A stretch of DNA of 64,000 nucleotides from Magnolia sinica (Eukaryota > Streptophyta > Magnoliopsida > Magnoliales > Magnoliaceae). Numbering within the stretch: the first letter of the stretch is position 1; each line of letters opens with the position of its first letter. This document shows, piece by piece, positions 35,130 to 47,310 of this stretch. The stretch lies in contig NC_080583.1 of assembly GCF_029962835.1 (NCBI RefSeq), forward strand, positions 67,317,158 to 67,381,157. Reading direction: 5' to 3'. Under the pieces are notes generated by a model. The model worked only from the letters and a program-made list of their open reading frames with translations, was not told the origin of the DNA and did not search any database. The translations under genes and the position numbers were made by a program.

Positions 35130-36903
35130 TATATGAGGCCCATATGGTGAGGCTCGATGTGATGTATACGTGGCCCTTGAGTGAGGCCCATTGTGATGTA
35201 CATTAGGCCCTTGTGTGAGGCCATGGACCAACTATACGTTTAGCTCTATGTAGGCCAATCCTTAGGAGCAATGTTGGTTAAATGTCCACATTAATGGGCA
35301 ATGATGGTTAAATGTCCACATTATGACCTTCCCTTAGGCAGCTTGTTAGGCCCATTCTTATCGAGGCAGATTAACGAGGCCAATTGTCGAGGCCGATTAT
35401 CAATGCCGATTATTGAGCCGATTGTTGAAGCCGATTATCGGTGCCGGTTACCGAGACCGATTATGAGTATGTGACAGCATAACATCATGATACATGCCCA
35501 TATGCATCATCTGTATGTTTGTTATGAGATGTGGTTAACCATTGCATATGTCATAGGGCGGATTATTATAGGACTCCCTGATAGGAAGAGTTGCCCCACA
35601 TGAGCACACAGTACTCGCAGATTTGATGCGTGACTGAATGGTATGACTCATACATCTTGCATTTTATGATATAACCACTGTACACCCTAGCGACATAAGG
35701 GTCGTAGCCTCCATAAGCATATCGTGGATGGCTAGATGGACACTAGAAATCTTTTCTACATGGGGTGTCATAGATGCCCATAGGTGAAAGTCCATAAACC
35801 CTCTTGGTACTAGAGGACGCCCTAACGTCTAGACCGAGTGGATATATATGAGTGCATGAGGGTCGTATACTAGTAGGTTGCGTCTCCCACTGTGTTGTGG
35901 TTAGTTGGGAAAAGGTGTGGCCTTACCCGCCTAAGGGAGTAGACAATGTTAGGCTGAGTTTGGACAGCTCATAAATGGATTTGATATTGACGAGCCAGGC
36001 TCAATAATGGCAGGTGGATAGTGAGGTCTCTTCCACTTACCCAGTTGTGTGCTTGATAGGGCAGCAGGTGACGTAGGTGTACTAGACCCCGGTGATAATC
36101 CTAGAGATGTACGGTACTGATATGTGGACTTATTGAGCAGGAGTTGTATACTCAGTATTATACTCATTCATTTATTCATTCACTATCCACTCGGGCTGGT
36201 GGTACGTAACTAATTATTATGTGTACCTTCGCAATGGCCATGATTTCGGTTGGGGCACGCAACCAACCTCAGATCAGGAGTTTACCACATTAAATCTATC
36301 TATCCAAATTTAGGTATGGGACTGGTTTGGATAGAAGTCCCTTGTGATAGACCCTACAGCCCGCGATACTACGTACTATCATCCTGACTTCACACTCTAG
36401 CTTGGTCATTTCATTTACACCACATATTGCATTACATCCTCAGTATATGATATTTGATTTACTATGTTTCCGCATAGCTTTGATATTGCATACTTGACAC
36501 TTATCCTGCACACACACTTACACCACCCTCTAAGCTTTCTATAAGCTTATGCACGATAGATGCGTGCAAGTGACGTTAGGTTGCAGCAGCGTTGAGCTTG
36601 GAGCATGCAGCGGCCTTCTGGAGCTTGATTTTCTATATATGTATATTTTCCTTTCAGCGCTGCATTCAACTGTTTATATTAGTGGATATGTGATGATGAT
36701 GTTGCCTTTGTGATTTGGGTAAACTTGTGGTTTTGTTTATTACGAGATAAATGTACGTTTGAAAATCCTCCTTGTAGGATCCCAGGATCGAAATCTGGCG
36801 TATGTGTGCCAAAAGCCGAGAATGGGGCACTACGGAGGCTGTCGGTGTCGGATTCGGCGATCGGGAATTCTGTGAGCCCCGATTCTGAGTTTGGGGTGTG
36901 ACA
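35130..36903 (+). repeat. Second gypsy-type LTR copy, ends at a decayed primer site
   Basis: Direct diverged copy of 33220-34375 over its right 1.3 kb, ending TTTGGGGTGTGACA. Downstream at 36907 comes CTTGGTGTTAGTGTGG, a decayed version of the CTTGGTATCAGAGC that normally follows such LTRs. That makes this a 5' LTR. No coding sequence. Confidence 0.65.
35362..35464. repeat. 13-bp tandem repeat
   Basis: About eight tandem units of a 13-bp motif close to CGAGGCCGATTAT with substitutions, inside the LTR. Confidence 0.85.
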
Positions 36904-36907
36904 GACT

Positions 36908-36919
36908 TGGTGTTAGTGT
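36908..36919 (+). other. Decayed primer-binding site
   Basis: TTGGTGTTAGTG, four substitutions away from the tRNA-Met-type TGGTATCAGAGC when aligned. Position two to four bases after the LTR end supports the reading. Confidence 0.4.
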
Positions 36920-37700
36920 GGAGGATTCTTTTTGTTGAAAATATATATGAACTTGTGATGGTAATGTCCACGTGTTGAATTATTAGTGACCACTAGTTGT
37001 AGAGGTTTATAAAAATGAAATATTATATATATATTATATTATAATCACTACTTACAACCTTTTAAGTACAGGTTAATTCGATTTTCTAATGTCTCATGAG
37101 TCAGGTATGATGGTATGGGATACTATGCCTGAGCTGTCGGCCTATAATGGGTGACAACCCCCAGTAGTGACCTTTAAACTTCTCTGATATGATATTTGTA
37201 AATTAGACTAATAACAGTTGGGTTAATCATGCATAAATGGCACATGACCGTTATCGGGTGCCTTGTTAACTATTTGAAAGACCAGTGTATTGTTCGAATG
37301 ACCCCCGTTGCATTTTGAATGGGTCGACTATTTGAAAGACACATTCTTGCATGAATGATCCAACTGTTTGAAAGGTCCGTTCATTTGTTCAGCTAGATGA
37401 GCATCCCTAGGATGATTACATTCATACATTTATGCACTAATCAAAATTAAATTGACAATTGAATATTGTGGTGGTTGGTGTTATATTTGTGAGTAGATTG
37501 TATCTTCTTAGGTTATACTTTGAATTATAGTTTGGATGTGTGGATGTTTGTGTTGTACTTGTAAGTTGCGGATTGAAATTTAGATATTACAGATTCTTGT
37601 ATTCTACAAGTGAAGTGTAGCTTGAATATTGTATTTTTCTAAGTTTATCTAAATATTGTAGATTAAATATTATATTTTTCTAAGTTTATCTAAAGTTACT
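36920..37700. other. No recognisable gene; retrotransposon debris
   Basis: About 780 bp of AT-rich sequence. It includes a TA-rich patch (37018-37046) and short repeated phrases such as CTATTTGAAAGAC near 37270 and 37325. I see no domain or RNA gene. Confidence 0.5.
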
Positions 37701-38130
37701 CTTAATTACTGTGATTCCTTGGTAATCTTGAGGGGTATACGTCACTAGGATAGCCATTGATGCTATCAAAATATATTCAGTTGGTGAAGGAGATATAAAT
37801 AATGTGCAAGTTGGTGCTTATGTGGAGCATGAGGAGTTGGAAAATCTTGCAGCTCTAGATTCATTAGATTCTAATTTTCCTTTCATTATTAAGTTATTCT
37901 ATTTTTGAGACTTAAGCCATTAGTTTGTATAAGCCCTTTGGACAGTCTGTTGGTATATTTGGGGATTTACATTCAAACTTTTCCTTTCACGTATAGTTTT
38001 TCTTTTGTTGCAATGCTCACTCTAATTTAAAGAAAAAAATTACGTGAAATATGGGCTATCTTTAAATGTTAACACTTGAGAATTTGACAAACGAGTAATA
38101 AACTTGGGTTACAAAATACGAAGCATTACA
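37701..38130 (+). repeat. 3'-terminal fragment of a Tekay-like LTR
   Basis: Matches the end of the LTR at 25385-30318. TAGCCATTGATGCTATCAAA (37752) corresponds to a near-identical phrase at about 29935. The closing ACTTGAG ... ACGAGTAATA ... GCATTACA corresponds to 30245-30318. The 5' part is missing. Confidence 0.65.
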
Positions 38131-38588
38131 TTTAGCTTATATAGTCTCAAGGGTCGAGTTAGGTAGTCCGCGGTTGAAGCGTTTGGCAACTAAATGCACT
38201 CTATCGGTCAGACCGATGATGGCTTCAGTGGATTGGCAAGAACCAATAATCCTGTAGGTTGGATCCACCAAACATGCATTTCCAGTTCCCTAGTTCTCTT
38301 AGGTCGGTCAAACCGATACCTCCACTAGTCGGATTGACAGAACATGCAATTAACTTGAAAAGGGCCCTCTTTCTCTCTCTTTCTAAGGATTTTGAGGTTG
38401 ATTAACTAGGTGTTTCAAGTTAGTCCAAAGGTTCTACGGTGTTTTAATGCTAGGGTTTTGTAATAAATCTAAAGGTCTTTGAGTTCTAGAACACGAGGAT
38501 GAAAGACAACAAATATTATATTCGTAAAAATTTGATGGGTAACACCCGAGGAGTGCAACACCCGAGTATTGGAGGTAAGGGTGTTACA
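38131..38588 (-). repeat. Start of a minus-strand gypsy LTR, 3' part lost
   Basis: On the minus strand the LTR begins TGTAACACCCTTACC at 38588, right after gypsy pol and a purine tract. It runs to a TATA box, CTATATAAGC, near 38137-38146, where the plus-oriented LTR fragment abuts. It contains GGTCAGACCGA-type inverted motifs (38205, 38312) that recall the Copia palindromes. Confidence 0.6.
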
Positions 38589-38941
38589 GCCTACCCCTCT
38601 TAGAGAAAAATTTCACCCTTTAAATTTACTTGAGATGGATCATTGAAGAAGTAGGGATAGTTCTTCCTCGTCTTTGCTTCTAGTTCCTAAGTGGCTTCCT
38701 CCTCACCATACCATGACTATAATACCACTAAGGGAATCATCTTTGTATGGAGGATTTGCTCATTCTAGTCCAAAATATGAACGGGCTCTTCGACATAGGA
38801 GACATCATCCGTTAACTCTATTTGTTCCCACTAAATGATATCAGACGAGTCCGACACATATTTCTTCAACATGGACAAATGGAAGACATCGTGGATATTG
38901 GCTAAGATAGGTGGCAATGCGAGGTGATATGCCATTGATCC
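38589..38941 (-). pseudogene. C-terminal end of a Tekay-like gypsy pol (host element, part 1)
   Basis: The minus strand reads FGSMAYHLALPPIL, NIHDVFHLSMLKKYV, VEEPVHILD, then MIPLVVL and EEEATWELE, the standard tail after the integrase core in plant chromoviruses, followed by a purine tract and an LTR. Several stops. It continues the frame that ends at 60440: the target duplication GAATC at 38942-38946 and 60435-60439 joins the two halves. Confidence 0.85.
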
Positions 38942-38946
38942 GAATC
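38942..38946. repeat. Target-site duplication GAATC, left copy
   Basis: Directly precedes TGTAACATCCC at 38947; identical to 60435-60439 directly after ...GGTGTTACA at 60434. The pair proves that 38947-60434 entered as one unit. Confidence 0.9.
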
Positions 38947-39957
38947 TGTAACATCCCAAATTTTCACGGCTGGAGTTTATACTCGTGCTCCAGAAAACCG
39001 AGTGTTAATAATGTATAAATTGGATGCTTTAAAAATCACACTTTTTTTTTTTCATTTAGATCACATCCAGATACATTTATAAAAGTAACATTCACGAGAA
39101 TAAAATTGACTGTGCTGATTATTTCATCAGAGTAAAAGAATTCTATAAATAATCAAATGCCCTCTCAATGGGAGCTTATTACATTATCGAGTTTACAGCG
39201 GAAGTATAAAACTAAATCATAAAACTTTCTTATTCTCTCAGCATAATCTTCCATAGGGAGATTGTCTTCTAGGTCTTCAAACTGTACGTCACCTGCATCA
39301 TCTGTACAGTTAAAGAGGGTCAACACCCTACTCATAGTGATGATTATCCTTTAAGATTAACAATAATTCAAGAGATTCATAAAAGCAATATAAAGGTTCT
39401 GATATGTCTCATATTCTATTACTATAAAGAGTATCAGTATGCGAAAACAACCTACCTGAGATGCATGCCTAAAAGAGTGTGTGTGACTCATCATATATAG
39501 TGATCATCACAATGTGAAATACGATTTATAAAAAACTCGACTCAACTTGCATCCCATAACTACGGATATTTGCCGGCATGGCTAATGTTAACATGGATTT
39601 ATGCGAACATCCCAAGGTGTCACAGCAACATGGTTGGGGATTTACGTAACATGATGTGTTCATTGAACGACTATTTGCGATATCCAATTCTGAAAAAGTG
39701 ATATAACATGCATGACGATTTACTTACATCGATTGTGCACCACGCCAACCAACCCACGAAATTGCGTGCAGATGAAGAGGGCCACTACCCATAACACATT
39801 ACGTCCATAATAAATATCAAGTAAGTATTTGTGCTATCTCTTAACACATCACTTACATTGATAGAGAATATAAACTGAATCACAGGGTTTTGAAATACCA
39901 AGACACCTGCTCAAGCCTTAAAGGCAAATAGCATAAGGCTAATATAATAAAGAGGAG

Positions 39958-40196
39958 AGTGAGAATGGTCAACTCAACAAAGAGAAAAGTGGCATTGGCC
40001 AACTTAACAAAAGGATAGTAGCAATGGGTAACTCAACAAAGAGGAGAGTAGTAATGGCTAACTCAACAAATAGGAGAGTGGCAATGTCCAACTCAATAAT
40101 AAGAAGAGCGGCGAGGGCCAACTCAATAAATAGAGGAGTGACAATGACCAACTTAATAAAGAGAAGAGTAGCAAGGGCTAACTCAATAAATTAATA
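39958..40196. repeat. 30-bp minisatellite, eight units
   Basis: Units of exactly 30 bp containing GGCCAACTCAACAAAGAG, phase points near 39971, 40001, 40030, 40060, 40090, 40120, 40151 and 40181. Because 30 is divisible by three, the opposite strand shows a spurious 60-codon repeat frame. It lies inside the solo LTR; I did not find it in the related LTR at 25385. Confidence 0.9.
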
Positions 40197-42472
40197 AGGA
40201 TAAGGGCAAGGCTTATATCCATTGCCTCACATAAATTCATGAAGATCATGCATAATATCATAATTTCCAAAGGATAAGTAAATGATGGTGGTAAATCAAT
40301 CAATTGAAAGGATAATTCACAGTAATATGGAAGCATGAAAAAGGCAAGATAATTCATATCAATTTAAATCAAAGTAATCTTAAAGGATAAAACTCTCACC
40401 TTTGATGTTTGTTTCTTCTTCGCGTGTGAATTGGTACTGCGGATTGAAGTTTTGACCTAGTGTTTTAACCATCTGAAGGGTTAGATCTTTGCATAGTCTC
40501 CCTTATATGTTTATGATTAGGTATTGAAATTTGTCTAAGTCTAGGATGTGTCTTACCAGCATGTTTATATGGTTATAAGTTTAAGAAGTTTTATCCTTAT
40601 CTTGACTAGACTCGAGTCTACACAAATTTTCTGGTCGAGTCGACTCGTTTTGACTTAGTCCTGGTCATCTTGAATCGACTAGCTGGATAAGAAAGAAAGG
40701 GACCTAGAGGGAAGGAAGTACCAAGTATGGATTTACCTCTGTCTGGATTGACTCAACAATCAGCAAGTTGTTGCAATTCTTTCCTGTTTTCTTCCTCTCC
40801 TTCCTGCTGCCCAAAGATTTACTCACTTTCTCTCTCTCCTTTCTTCTTTTCTCTTTGTTTCTTGTGTCTCTTCTGATTGTCGGACAAGAGGAGAATATAT
40901 AGAGGCATGAGCCACCAGACCTTTCTTGTGATCAACTTACACAGCTCTCATTTACGTAAAGAAAACAAAGGAGTCTTCTTACGCAACCCAGGTTTGCACA
41001 AAAAGGTCAGAGTGGTGCAGCCAGCGTTTCTACTTTCTTCCTCTGTAGGTCAACCAACTTTGGATCAGTCTACTGAGGTTGATTAGCCCACCAGATCAAC
41101 GATCCGATCATCCTGAAGTGGGGATTTACGAGCGTTCTTCCCGTGTGTTGCGGCTGTCTTGCGTGAGGAATCAGCGGATGTTGAAGTTTCCATTCATTTT
41201 CCATTCTTTTGGACGACGTGGGTGTGATCGGAACTCCATCTCCATGGGGTCGACAGCTCGGATTAGAGCCATGCTTCCGGATCCGATCATGTTTCGCAAC
41301 AGAGGATAAGGTGCGAGCAGATTTCTTGCGTCTTGCGAAGAAATCCCCTATTTCCGGAATCGTGGAGATCTCCCGAACTTCCAGGTATTCTTGGTTGGGA
41401 TTGGATCTCCCCCTGACATTTATTGGATGGCTGAGATGCTCTCCATCCAACGGCTGACGTTCCAGAACCGTATATATCCAGCTAGGCAAATTCAAAACAG
41501 TTTTCGTTCTTAGGTTAAACTTCTATACGTAGTCCGTTTGTGACTGTATTTGTGCTTAAGTGTGAGCTTTTCTTCATGTGAGTCAACCTAGGATTTGTTC
41601 GAAGGTGGGGTCCGCACATGATGGACTATTTGGATCATCCCATTGGAAGATCAAGGTGGGCCACAACTCGTCCTAGTGGACGATGTCCGTTCTCTTTGCG
41701 AACGGTGGGAGAAACGCTCCCACCTTTTTTGAATTCTGTTGGGTTAAACCGGGTTCGACCTGACTTCTAGTTCAGTGCACTGCCGGTGCACATGTACCGT
41801 GTGCACTCGAGCCTAATTGTCAGGCCCATAGTTATTTTTTTGAGAACTCTACACCGTCCATTCGTTTTGTTAGCCCATGTTAGGGGTTGAGCCGAAAGTT
41901 AAAGCATATCCTAAGATCAAGTGAATCATACCACATGCAATAGTGGGTTTTATGGTTTCCATTGTTAAAACCTTTCTAGGCCCTACAATGATGTTTATTT
42001 GTCATTTAACCTGTTCATAAGATCATACAGATATCGATGAAGGGAAATATCCTACTACAACTACCCATGACCTTTGCTGGACACCAAAATCAATGGTTAA
42101 AGCGTTGATCTGTCAATTGGGTCACTTTTTACAATGATCTAAGAGCTAAAATTCGACATGCATAGTTAATTTACAATACATAGGCAAGGTATATGATTTC
42201 ACATCAAACAGATCGCGATAACCATGTGATCTAGAATTCAGGGATCTAAGTTAGTGGTGTTTTCGTAATTATTGTTGATTTAAGAGTTTTGTGAAATCTA
42301 ATGGTTCTATATGGTTATATGCAACTTTTTAAATAATTCTTACAAATGAACTTACATTTAAATCATTACGGAAGGAGAGTTATTTGCCAATTCATTTATG
42401 GGAAGGTTTATATGTCAAATCACCTAATGGATGGCCCTGCCATAAAATCAACGGTCAGATGGATTGATCTAT

Positions 42473-43420
42473 CACTACAAGAAAGAGAGTTTTTAGCGAC
42501 GAAACTTTTAGCGACGAAATTTTTTTTCATCGCTAAAAGTGACTTTCAGCAACGAAATAAATTTTCGTCGCTAAAAGAGTAACTTTAGAGACAAGACTTT
42601 TAGCGACGAAAGTTTTCGTAGCTAAAAATTGTGGACGAGACTTTTAGCGACGAAAATATTCGTCGCTATAGGCTCGAAACATTTTTTGCACGATTACTTT
42701 TAGCTACGAAACTTTTTGTAGCTAAAAATCGTGTATGGGACTTTTAGCGACGAAACAGTTCGTCGCTAAAAGTAATTTCCTGCTTTTTAAAAAAAATTTC
42801 AGCTAAGAGTTTTAGCGACAAATATTTTCGTCGGTAAAAATCAGAAATTTGCTTTTAGCGACGAAAACTTTTGTTGCTAAAAGTATTGTGTATTCCACTT
42901 TAAAAAATCTGGAGTAATTTATAGAAGAGTTTTAGCGACGAATATTTTCGTCGCTAAAAATGAAGAGTCTGCTTTTAGCAACGAAAACTTTCGTCGTTAA
43001 AAGTGTCCAGTTTGAAAATTTTGGCCCTGACTTTTAGCAACGAACCAAGACTGTCGCTAATAATTTTCCCGTTTTATTAAAAATTTTCCAGCTAAAAGTT
43101 TTAGCAACGAATATTTTCATCGCTAAAAGAGTTGTGTATTTCGGTTTGAAAATGTTGGCCCTGACTTTTAGCGACGAAAAGTTGCGTCGCTAAAAGTAAT
43201 TTTCCGCTTTTTAAAAAATTTTCCCTCTTAAGAGTAACGAATATTTTCGTCGGAAAAAAACAAAAAGTTACTTTTAGCGACGAAAATGTTCGTTGCTAAA
43301 AGTATTATGTATTTCGGTTAGTTTATTTTTGGCCCTGACTTTTAACGACAAATCAAAACCGTCGCTAATAATATTTTTAGTGATAAAAATGTTCGTCGCT
43401 AAAAGTAATGTTGCTTTTGA
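42473..43420. repeat. CACTA left end and subterminal palindrome array
   Basis: Terminal CACTACAAGAAAG followed by about twenty palindromes made of TTTTAGCGACGAAA and its inverse, separated by 20-60 bp linkers such as TTTGAAAATTTTGGCCC. These are candidate transposase-binding sites and can form strong hairpins. Confidence 0.9.
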
Positions 43421-43433
43421 AGAAAAAATAGGA

Positions 43434-44620
43434 AATTTGAAATTTTTGAGAAAAAAATTATAATATGAGAAATTTTTTGAGATTTTTAAAATAAAAATTC
43501 TAAATTTGTATTTTAATTTTTTTTGATATATTTTATAATAAAAATGATATTTTATTAAAAGAGAAAAAAAATATACATTTTGGAAAAAATGTTATTTTTA
43601 AATGCAAATTGAAATTTATCTGTGAAAAATAAATTTACTAAATTATTAGGGAGATCCACTAATTGAACCTTTAATCAACTCTTTTTGGACAATTTAATTA
43701 GTTCAGATTGTACAGTAAATAACTTCAGATGTTTAAATCAAATTCACCAATTTCTCCCAAATTGGATCACTTGCCCTCAAATTTTGAAATCGAACGTTCA
43801 AATCCTTGATTTTGTTGGAAAAATATGAAGAATCAAGCATTTCTCACCTATTGGCACTAATTTGGTACGATTTGAACAAAAAAAATGGTACAAAATGCAA
43901 AAATATGACAATGTTTGAGAAAAACTTTAAAAACAAAATGATGCTTTTGGAAAAAAAAAAATCAACATTTTGAAATTTTTGAGGAAAAAAATTATAATAT
44001 GAGAAATTTTTTGAGATTTTTAAAATAAAAATTCTAAATTTGTATTTTAATTTTTTTTGAAATATTTTATAATAAAAATGATATTTTATTAAAAGAGTAA
44101 AAAAGTATACTTTTTGAAAAATATATTATTTTTAAATGCAAATTGAAATTTATCTGTGAAAAATAAAATTACTAAATTATTAGGGAGATCCACTAATTGA
44201 ACCTTTAATCAACTCTTTTTGGACAATTTAATCAGTTCAGATTGAACAGTAAATAACTTCAGATGTTTAAATCAAATTCACCAATTTCTCCCAAATTGGA
44301 TCACTTGCCCTCAAATTTTGAAATCGAACGTTCAAATCCTTGATTTTGTTGGAAAAACATGAAGAATCAAGCATTTCTCACCTATTGGCACTAATTTGGT
44401 ACGATTTGAACAAAAAAAAATGGAGCAAAATGCAAAAATATGACAATGTTTGAGAAAAACTTTAAAAACAAAATGATGCTTTTGGAAAAAAAAAATCAAC
44501 ATTTTGAAATTTTTGAGGAAGAAAATAAAATATGAGAAAATTTTTTAGATTTTGAAAATAAAAATTCAGAATTTGTATTTTTAATTTTTTTTTTTGAAAT
44601 ATATTATAATAAAACATCAT
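43434..44620. repeat. ~537-bp tandem repeat, just over two copies
   Basis: Units start at about 43434, 43973 and 44507 (third partial). They are AT-rich and include GGGAGATCCACTAATTGAAC and TTTGGTACGATTTGAAC. The copies are nearly identical, so the duplication is recent. No coding potential; frames within it are low-complexity. Confidence 0.92.
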
Positions 44621-44804
44621 GGTGATCCATGGGTTTGCCATATCCCGGGACAAATTCATCGGGTTTGTTTGGCTCGTTTGGCATATCATGGGATTTTACC
44701 ATCCCATCCCTCCTAATCCCTCTTAATCTGCTTGGCCAAACAGGCCTTGAATGTATTTGGTCTATCCATGTCATCTATCCGTTTTTCTGTCTAATTTGAG
44801 TTGA

Positions 44805-45085
44805 GCCCAAAAGATCAAGTGGATCATATCACTGGAAACAATGGGGATAATAATTTCCACGTAAAAACCTTTCTAGGCCCCACAGTGATGTTTATTTGTC
44901 ATCCAACCTAGTTCATAAGATCATACAGACATAGATGAAGTTAAAACACAAATATAAGCTTGATCCAAAACTTCTAGGGCTCCCAAGAAATTTTCAAATG
45001 TAGATGTTCAATTCAATTGTATCTTGTTGTGTGGTTCTTATGAACATTGGATATGCCTCATTTTTAGTCTCAATCTGAAAATTTA
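44805..45085. mobile_element. Inverted-repeat element, diverged copy 1
   Basis: Carries the family core: AAGTGGATCATATCACTGGAAACA, then TCTAGGCCCCACAGTGATG, TTTATTTGTCATCCAACC and GATCCAAAACTTC. The right arm is diverged. A piece of the same core is in the solo LTR at 41930-42090. It looks like a MITE or other small non-autonomous DNA element. Confidence 0.5.
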
Positions 45086-45227
45086 TCTGTTAAAATTAAC
45101 GGATGGAGAGGATAAAATACATAAATTATGGTGGACCTCACAGAGTTTACTCGTAGTGAGTTACTCACTATGCAATCCACTTCAATGGTAATAAGCTATA
45201 TGGGCCCATAGAAGAGTTCAAAAATCA

Positions 45228-45490
45228 GGCAGATCTAAAATTCAAGTGGGCCACACGTCAGACAAAATAGCCGAGATGAAACATCCACCATTGGAAACTT
45301 GGTAGGACATCGGGATGATATTTGTGCCCATGGTTTTATTCGTGTGATGAAAACCTTATTAACGGTTGAGATGGTGTATAAATATCATAATGGGTTCTAG
45401 GAAGTCTCAATGGTGGACGTTTCCATTCTCAGTATTTCACTCGGAGTGGCCTAGCTTAGTTTTGAATCTGCCTGATTTTTAAACCCTGTC
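45228..45490. mobile_element. Inverted-repeat element, copy 2
   Basis: Left arm GTGGGCCACACGTCAG ... ACATCCACCATTG (45246-45295). Its inverse is on the right as CAATGGTGGACGTTTCC ... GGAGTGGCC (45405-45460). About 50-bp arms around a 120-bp centre. Noncoding. Confidence 0.6.
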
Positions 45491-46611
45491 CCATTACGAG
45501 CTTGAGAAAATCATGAACAAAGTGGTTTTGTTACTGCATTTCTGTGGGCCCACATAGCTTTTGGTCACAAGAACTTCCCATGATGCATTTCGTCATCCAT
45601 CCCTTAGCATGCATTTTGCAGTGAGGATTTTGACAACTCACGGTGCCCCTTATTAGCATATATTGTTGGGGTGGGTTTTCAATCCGTTTTGCTTCCTAAA
45701 CTATGATCTCTCCTGTTTTTGTTATAATCATGCCATAGATGCTATGGTAACAATGCTTCATTGTTGATCCTAACCTATCATGCTTGGATTCGAATATGAG
45801 CCATTTGATCTTTAGTTCTCAATGTTCTAAATTTTCTATCCTAGACAATCATTAGTTCAGTGAATGCTTCTTAGTATAGACTAGAATATGAATAGTTTAT
45901 TTCATCATCTAAGATGTATTTCGAGTTCTAAACCCATCCTCGATGGCTATGGTATGGTGGGCACCATTCTCTATTAAAACCTTTATAGCGACTGACGCAG
46001 GTATGGACGTGATGAGGTCGATCACTATCTTCCTCAAAGTGGATAATTATTCCAATTCCACGGAGCTTTTCTATATTCTTCATAAAGATTCCTCGAATCC
46101 ACGAGAAAAAATAGAAATAAATTCTAGTAAATTCAAAAATAGCTTAATTGATGATAAAAAAAAATGGAATTACATGCGTTTTTAATTGTCACTTGCACAA
46201 ATGTGATTCTTTACAATTATAAGCAAACCATGATAATCCTAACAAATGGATGAATCGAAATGTTGATTGGACCTATTTTTGCGTAAATGATCTTGACCAT
46301 CCATTTTTAATTCCATTTACCGAATGGTCAAATTTACTAAATCAGTGTGATATTTTCATGGTAGTTCTTGAAATATGGATTAGACCTGATGAACCGTATT
46401 GATCAATGGTTTGGACCGTCTAGGTTCTGTATAAAAATGGGAGCACTATAACTAATTGTGTTCATAGGCACCAGAGCATTTCTAAATAAATAAATAAAAG
46501 AGTCCTTGTGGAGCAACAACATTCATGGGAGATGTGTTGGTGTTTCCTCACATAAAATTTTTAAAATTAAAAAAATTAAAAAAATTAGGCGTTGATACCA
46601 AAAATGAGAGG

Positions 46612-46950
46612 GATATAAATCTCAAGTGGACCACACCACATGATAACAATAGTGATTGGATATCCACCATTAAAACCCTCGTAAGGTCCATTGTACTTTT
46701 TATTTGACATTAAATCTATTGATTAGGTCATACATGCCCAGATGAAGGGAAAAAAAATATCAGATTGATCCAAAACTGTATATGGACCCCAAAAGTAACT
46801 TAATGGTCCACGCTCATTCAACACTGTTTCCTATAACGTGGTCCAGTTGAGATTGGGATATAACTCGTTTTTTGCCTCATACCATAAAATGATATGGAAA
46901 AAAAGATGGACGGCAGGGATGAAACACATAAAACATCGTGGGGCCCACAC
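46612..46950. mobile_element. Inverted-repeat element, copy 3
   Basis: The left arm TCTCAAGTGGACCACACCAC ... CCACCATTAAAA (46619-46675) pairs with the right arm TTAATGGTCCACGC ... GTGGTCCAGTTGAGA (46800-46853). The centre has the shared GATTGATCCAAAACTG. A clear foldback element of 340 bp or less. Confidence 0.65.
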
Positions 46951-46989
46951 AACACTGACCACCAGCCAAGAGCGTTGGTGTCAGCGCGA

Positions 46990-47256
46990 GTAGAGAGAGG
47001 GAGATATACTCTCCTCTCTCGGTCTCTCACTCTGTCTGTCTCCTGTCTGCAGCGCCCTCTCTCGGTCTCTCACTCTCTCTGTCTCCTGTCTCGCGCGCCC
47101 TCTCTCTCTCTCTCTCTCTCTCTCTCGGTCCCTCTCTCAACCGCGCCCTCTCTCTCTCTGTCTCTCTGTCGCTCTCTCTGTCTCTCTCGGTACTCTCTCT
47201 CTCGTGCATCCTCTCTCTCTCTGTCTCTCTCGGTGGATCGGTGGACCGTGATCGGG

Positions 47257-47298
<42 letters not shown>

Positions 47299-47310
47299 CG
47301 TTCTCACGGT
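46990..47310. repeat. CT-rich microsatellite region
   Basis: Runs of CT interrupted by GT, CG and short GC-rich words for 320 bp, followed by repeated AATCCCTAAT phrases (47330-47480). Long CT runs are common in plant promoters and 5' leaders, so this may be a captured promoter, but no adjoining first exon is recognised. Open frames here are low-complexity Ser/Leu or Arg/Glu. Confidence 0.85.

Noticed and set aside
39958..40196. CRISPR-like array
   Set aside because: Eight 30-bp units are contiguous with no unique spacers, inside an LTR of a plant genome; it is a minisatellite.
40877..41500. Overlapping open frames of 69-141 codons on both strands
   Set aside because: They lie inside the solo LTR, have no domain, and are not kept in the related LTR at 25385-30318.
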